Notes under the pieces: generated by a model | What the model saw: the letters and a program-made list of their open reading frames with translations, nothing else | What the model was told of the DNA's origin: nothing | The model's database searches: none | Shown: piece by piece, positions 61,620 through 64,000 of the stretch | Numbering within the stretch: position 1 is the stretch's first letter | Layout: each line of letters begins with the position of its first letter | Source: Ilyomonas sp965214235 | GTDB lineage: Bacteria; Bacteroidota; Bacteroidia; Chitinophagales; Chitinophagaceae | Assembly (NCBI GenBank): GCA_965214235.1 | Contig: CBDCBH010000002.1 | Coordinates: 744,001-808,000, forward strand | Length of the DNA: 64,000 bases | Reading direction: 5' to 3' | Translations under genes and position numbers: made by a program

Positions 61620-62432
61620 ATGAAATTCACAACGAAGATGCTATTGGTTCTGCTGCTTATTTTATTTGCCGGATTACTTTCTTCCAATATTATTCTTAAA
61701 AAAGAATACAATAAGTTAGATAAAACAGACAGCTACTGGACGTACGAAAAAGTATTGAAGCAACCATTCAAATACCTGAAGATAAGAGGCGGAAACGGCA
61801 CCAAGATTGCGTTTGAGCAAAGCCCTAATTCTTCTGTTCGTATTTTGCAGGAATGGAAAAGGTATCACAAAGGCGAAATAAAAGCACAGGTGATTAACGA
61901 TACTTTGTTTATAAATTTTGATTTTATTCCTGCTAACCTGTATGAAAAATTCTGGATGCAAAACACTACCGCCGTGCGTATTTTTTCACCGCAATTATTA
62001 TCTGTAGATGGCTTCAACACAAACTTTGAAATGTTTAAAATGAAGCAAAAAAGCTTTAACGTAAACATGGCTGGAAAATCGAGCTTTGAAGTAGAAAGTA
62101 TGATACCTTCTTTAGATTCATTAAATATTTCTCAGAGAGATTCCTCTGAAGTAGTCTTTGAAATGTCGCCTGAATACAAGCCAGCTAACCAACCAAAAGA
62201 AATTACCTTCAAGACTAATAATGGCGGAGTTGCTACATATACACCGGGTGAAATAAAAAGCAATGAAGCAATGAACATACAATCAGTAAATGCCAATCTT
62301 CAAGGTTATACATTACTTGATGTGGGTCATGCTCAAATAAATTCTTTGCAACTGCATATTGCAGACAGTTCCGGAATAATTCTTTCAGGAAATGCATTGA
62401 AAAAGATTAATAAAACAGTGTTAGCTGAATGA
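61620..62432 (+). CDS. membrane-anchored protein, unknown, possibly GIN/DUF2807-like
   Basis: The 270-residue product has an N-terminal hydrophobic anchor (TTKMLLVLLLILFAGLLSSNIIL) and a long beta-rich exterior part with repeats of about 20 residues such as FNVNMAGKSSFEVESM, LDSLNISQRDSSEVVFE and LHIADSSGIILSGNALK. These resemble the right-handed parallel beta-helix of DUF2807/GIN proteins, but I cannot confirm. It ends the operon, 3 bases after the GntR gene, and may act with the ABC transporter. Confidence 0.75.
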   Translation: MKFTTKMLLVLLLILFAGLLSSNIILKKEYNKLDKTDSYWTYEKVLKQPFKYLKIRGGNGTKIAFEQSPNSSVRILQEWKRYHKGEIKAQVINDTLFINFDFIPANLYEKFWMQNTTAVRIFSPQLLSVDGFNTNFEMFKMKQKSFNVNMAGKSSFEVESMIPSLDSLNISQRDSSEVVFEMSPEYKPANQPKEITFKTNNGGVATYTPGEIKSNEAMNIQSVNANLQGYTLLDVGHAQINSLQLHIADSSGIILSGNALKKINKTVLAE

Positions 62433-62479
62433 GTATTTTACCTCATCAACCAATTTTTGGTTAAGTACATTTAGGAAAA

Positions 62480-64000
62480 TTATTCTGCTATAATAAAACT
62501 TTTGTTTTTATACACTACTCGTATCCATGTTGGCAACACAATCAGCAGCAATGGCAAGGCAATAATAAACCCGCCAATCACCGCAATGGCAAGCGGCTGG
62601 TGCAGTTGCGCACCGGTGCCAATGCCCAAAGCAATAGGCATTAATGCAATGATGGCGCCCAATGCCGTCATCAGTTTGGGGCGAAGCCTTGTTGAGATGG
62701 CATACACTACCGCCTTATCAGTATCATTAGTTTCTTTGAGCGATTCATTGAATTGTAAAAACGTAAAAATGGCATTCTCGGCAATGATGCCTACAATCAT
62801 AATTAAACCGGTGTAACTTCCTACATTCAATGGAGTGTTGGTGAGATACAAAGCGATATAACTGCCCGAAATGCCAAGCACCGCAACGGTTAAAATAATC
62901 AACGCAATACGAAAATCTTTAAACATAAAAAGAATAACAACGAACACAAGCAAACTGGAGGTAGCCAATATTATAAGCAACTCGTGAAACGATTGTTGCT
63001 GATCTGCGTAAGCACCACCATATACAATGCTGTAACCTTGCGGCAAAGAAATTTTTTTAGATATCTGCTGTTGAATTTCTTTTACTGCGCTGCCCAAATC
63101 GCGGTTGTCTAACCGTGCCGTTACCACACCCATATTTTGCATGTCTTCGCGCTGTATTTCTGCATCACCCGTGGTTACGCTTACATTGGCTAATGAACCA
63201 ATGGGTTTTAATTGCCCGTTCGGTAAAAAAACGGGTAGCTGTTTGATTTGATCAAGACTTAACGTTCGGTTATCCGGATACAACATGCGAATATCACTAA
63301 GCTGTTGCGGATCGTAAACGCTGCCAACAACATTACCTTCCAAAGCCGTTTGCAATTGATACTGAAGATTAGCTGGCGTAATGCCAAATTGCGCAAGGTT
63401 TACGCCGTTGGGTTGAATATTGATGTAAGGTCCGGCAATAGTAATTCCGCTAAACACATCTGCCGTGCCGCTTACAGCAGTTACAACATTGGCAACCTGC
63501 GAGGATAGTTGGTGTAGCTTTAATTGATCGCTGCCAAAAATTTTAATTTCTATCGGTTGTACCGAGGTCATTAAATCGCCCAGCATATCGGTTATTACCT
63601 GCCCAAAATCCACGCGCAGCGCGGGTTGTGAGGTTTGTATCTGCTTGCGTATATCTGCAATTACTTCATCGGTAGTGCGGCTTCGTTTCTTTTTTAATTG
63701 AATTAAATAATCGCCTTTATTAGGTTCGGTAATAAAGAAACCCATTTCCGTTCCGGTGCGCCGCGAATAGGCTTCCACTTCAGGAACTTTTATAATGAGT
63801 TTTTCAATTTGCTGCAACATCCTGTCCGTTTCATTTAACGACGTTCCGGGCGGCGAATTGTAATCCAGCACAATGCTTCCTTCATCCATTTCGGGTAAAA
63901 AACCGGTTTCAAGTTTGGGTAAAATAAATACCACAGCAGCCACTAAAATTGCAATAAAAACAAACGAGATGTAAGAGTTATGAATAAAAAACGAAACCCA
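62480..64000 (-). CDS. RND efflux pump (CusA/CzcA-type), C-terminal part, runs off right edge
   Basis: The frame is open to base 64000, so the N-terminal part is outside the window and the GTG at 63943 is not the true start. Visible parts are the porter-domain stretch (FLPEMDEGSIVLDYNSPPGTSL), SDQLKLHQLSSQVANVV and the second membrane half with LMIVGIIAENAIFTFLQF and RLRPKLMTALGAIIALMPIALG. The LPEMDEGS motif and layout fit heavy-metal-type RND pumps. Substrate (metal or organic) is not decided. It converges on the ytr-type operon. Confidence 0.9.
   Translation of the reverse strand, partial: WVSFFIHNSYISFVFIAILVAAVVFILPKLETGFLPEMDEGSIVLDYNSPPGTSLNETDRMLQQIEKLIIKVPEVEAYSRRTGTEMGFFITEPNKGDYLIQLKKKRSRTTDEVIADIRKQIQTSQPALRVDFGQVITDMLGDLMTSVQPIEIKIFGSDQLKLHQLSSQVANVVTAVSGTADVFSGITIAGPYINIQPNGVNLAQFGITPANLQYQLQTALEGNVVGSVYDPQQLSDIRMLYPDNRTLSLDQIKQLPVFLPNGQLKPIGSLANVSVTTGDAEIQREDMQNMGVVTARLDNRDLGSAVKEIQQQISKKISLPQGYSIVYGGAYADQQQSFHELLIILATSSLLVFVVILFMFKDFRIALIILTVAVLGISGSYIALYLTNTPLNVGSYTGLIMIVGIIAENAIFTFLQFNESLKETNDTDKAVVYAISTRLRPKLMTALGAIIALMPIALGIGTGAQLHQPLAIAVIGGFIIALPLLLIVLPTWIRVVYKNKSFIIAE

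Noticed and set aside
62448..62462. Terminator between the ytr-type operon and the RND gene
   Set aside because: The AACCAA/TTGGTT stem is only 6 bp with a 3-base loop and no T-run; too weak to call.

Overview
The window looks like a chromosome segment of a Bacteroidota bacterium, most likely a member of the Chitinophagaceae or close relatives. The DNA is AT-rich. Several start sites carry the Bacteroidota-type promoter, a -33 TTTG/TTG and a -7 TAnnTTTG. The gene content also fits: DUF4834, DUF2795, DUF2027-Smr, a Porin_10-type putative porin, a HRDC/HTH PIF1-like helicase and the order rimP-nusA-infB.

Region 1 (1-14.9 kb) is accessory. It starts with a two-gene pair of unknown function (one gene runs off the left edge) and a decayed replication-initiator-like gene. 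An IS3-family element follows, inserted into the remnant of another IS3-type element. Next comes a cluster that appears built to attack cell walls or proteins. One 1685-residue protein combines a subtilisin protease, two glycan-hydrolase-like segments and a zinc amidase. With it are three small proteins of unknown function on the same strand and, divergently, a membrane protein plus a GH46-like chitosanase. A 112-bp MITE-like inverted-repeat element abuts the chitosanase stop codon. The region ends at a tRNA-Ala(GGC) whose 3' end faces it, the geometry expected of a tRNA-anchored island.

Region 2 (15-40 kb) is mostly housekeeping. It holds the translation/transcription operon rimP-nusA-infB, an orphan response-regulator pair (one fused to a class III adenylate cyclase), an AraC regulator, a NarL-type regulator and maltooligosyl trehalose synthase. 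It continues with an EamA exporter, RNase HI and PhzF, a DUF1304 gene broken by one in-frame stop, the helicase, a Uma2 nuclease-like protein, outer-membrane porins, a LolD-like ATPase and a secreted heavy-metal-binding/thioredoxin pair.

Region 3 (40.2-43.3 kb) is the most striking feature. It is a 3129-bp IS1595-type transposon with 24-bp inverted repeats and a perfect 8-bp target duplication (TAAAAAAT). Besides its transposase it carries a GmrSD-like DUF262/DUF1524 gene and a 42-residue basic protein, so it appears to be a transposon with a restriction-type passenger module. The transposase has one amber codon, and the DUF262 gene carries a 4-bp tandem duplication that shifts its frame near the N terminus.

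Region 4 (43.6-64 kb) holds cytidine deaminase, signal peptidase I, an acetyl-CoA acetyltransferase, the RNase P RNA with a repeat array directly behind its promoter, and a DUF2027-Smr protein. It continues with a methyltransferase/desaturase pair for lipid modification and a five-gene molybdenum hydroxylase operon (PaoABC-like subunits, XdhC, MocA). Last come a PepSY/PAP2/beta-propeller operon, a YtrA-type GntR-controlled ABC transporter operon with a visible operator, and the 3' part of a CusA/CzcA-type RND pump that runs off the right edge.
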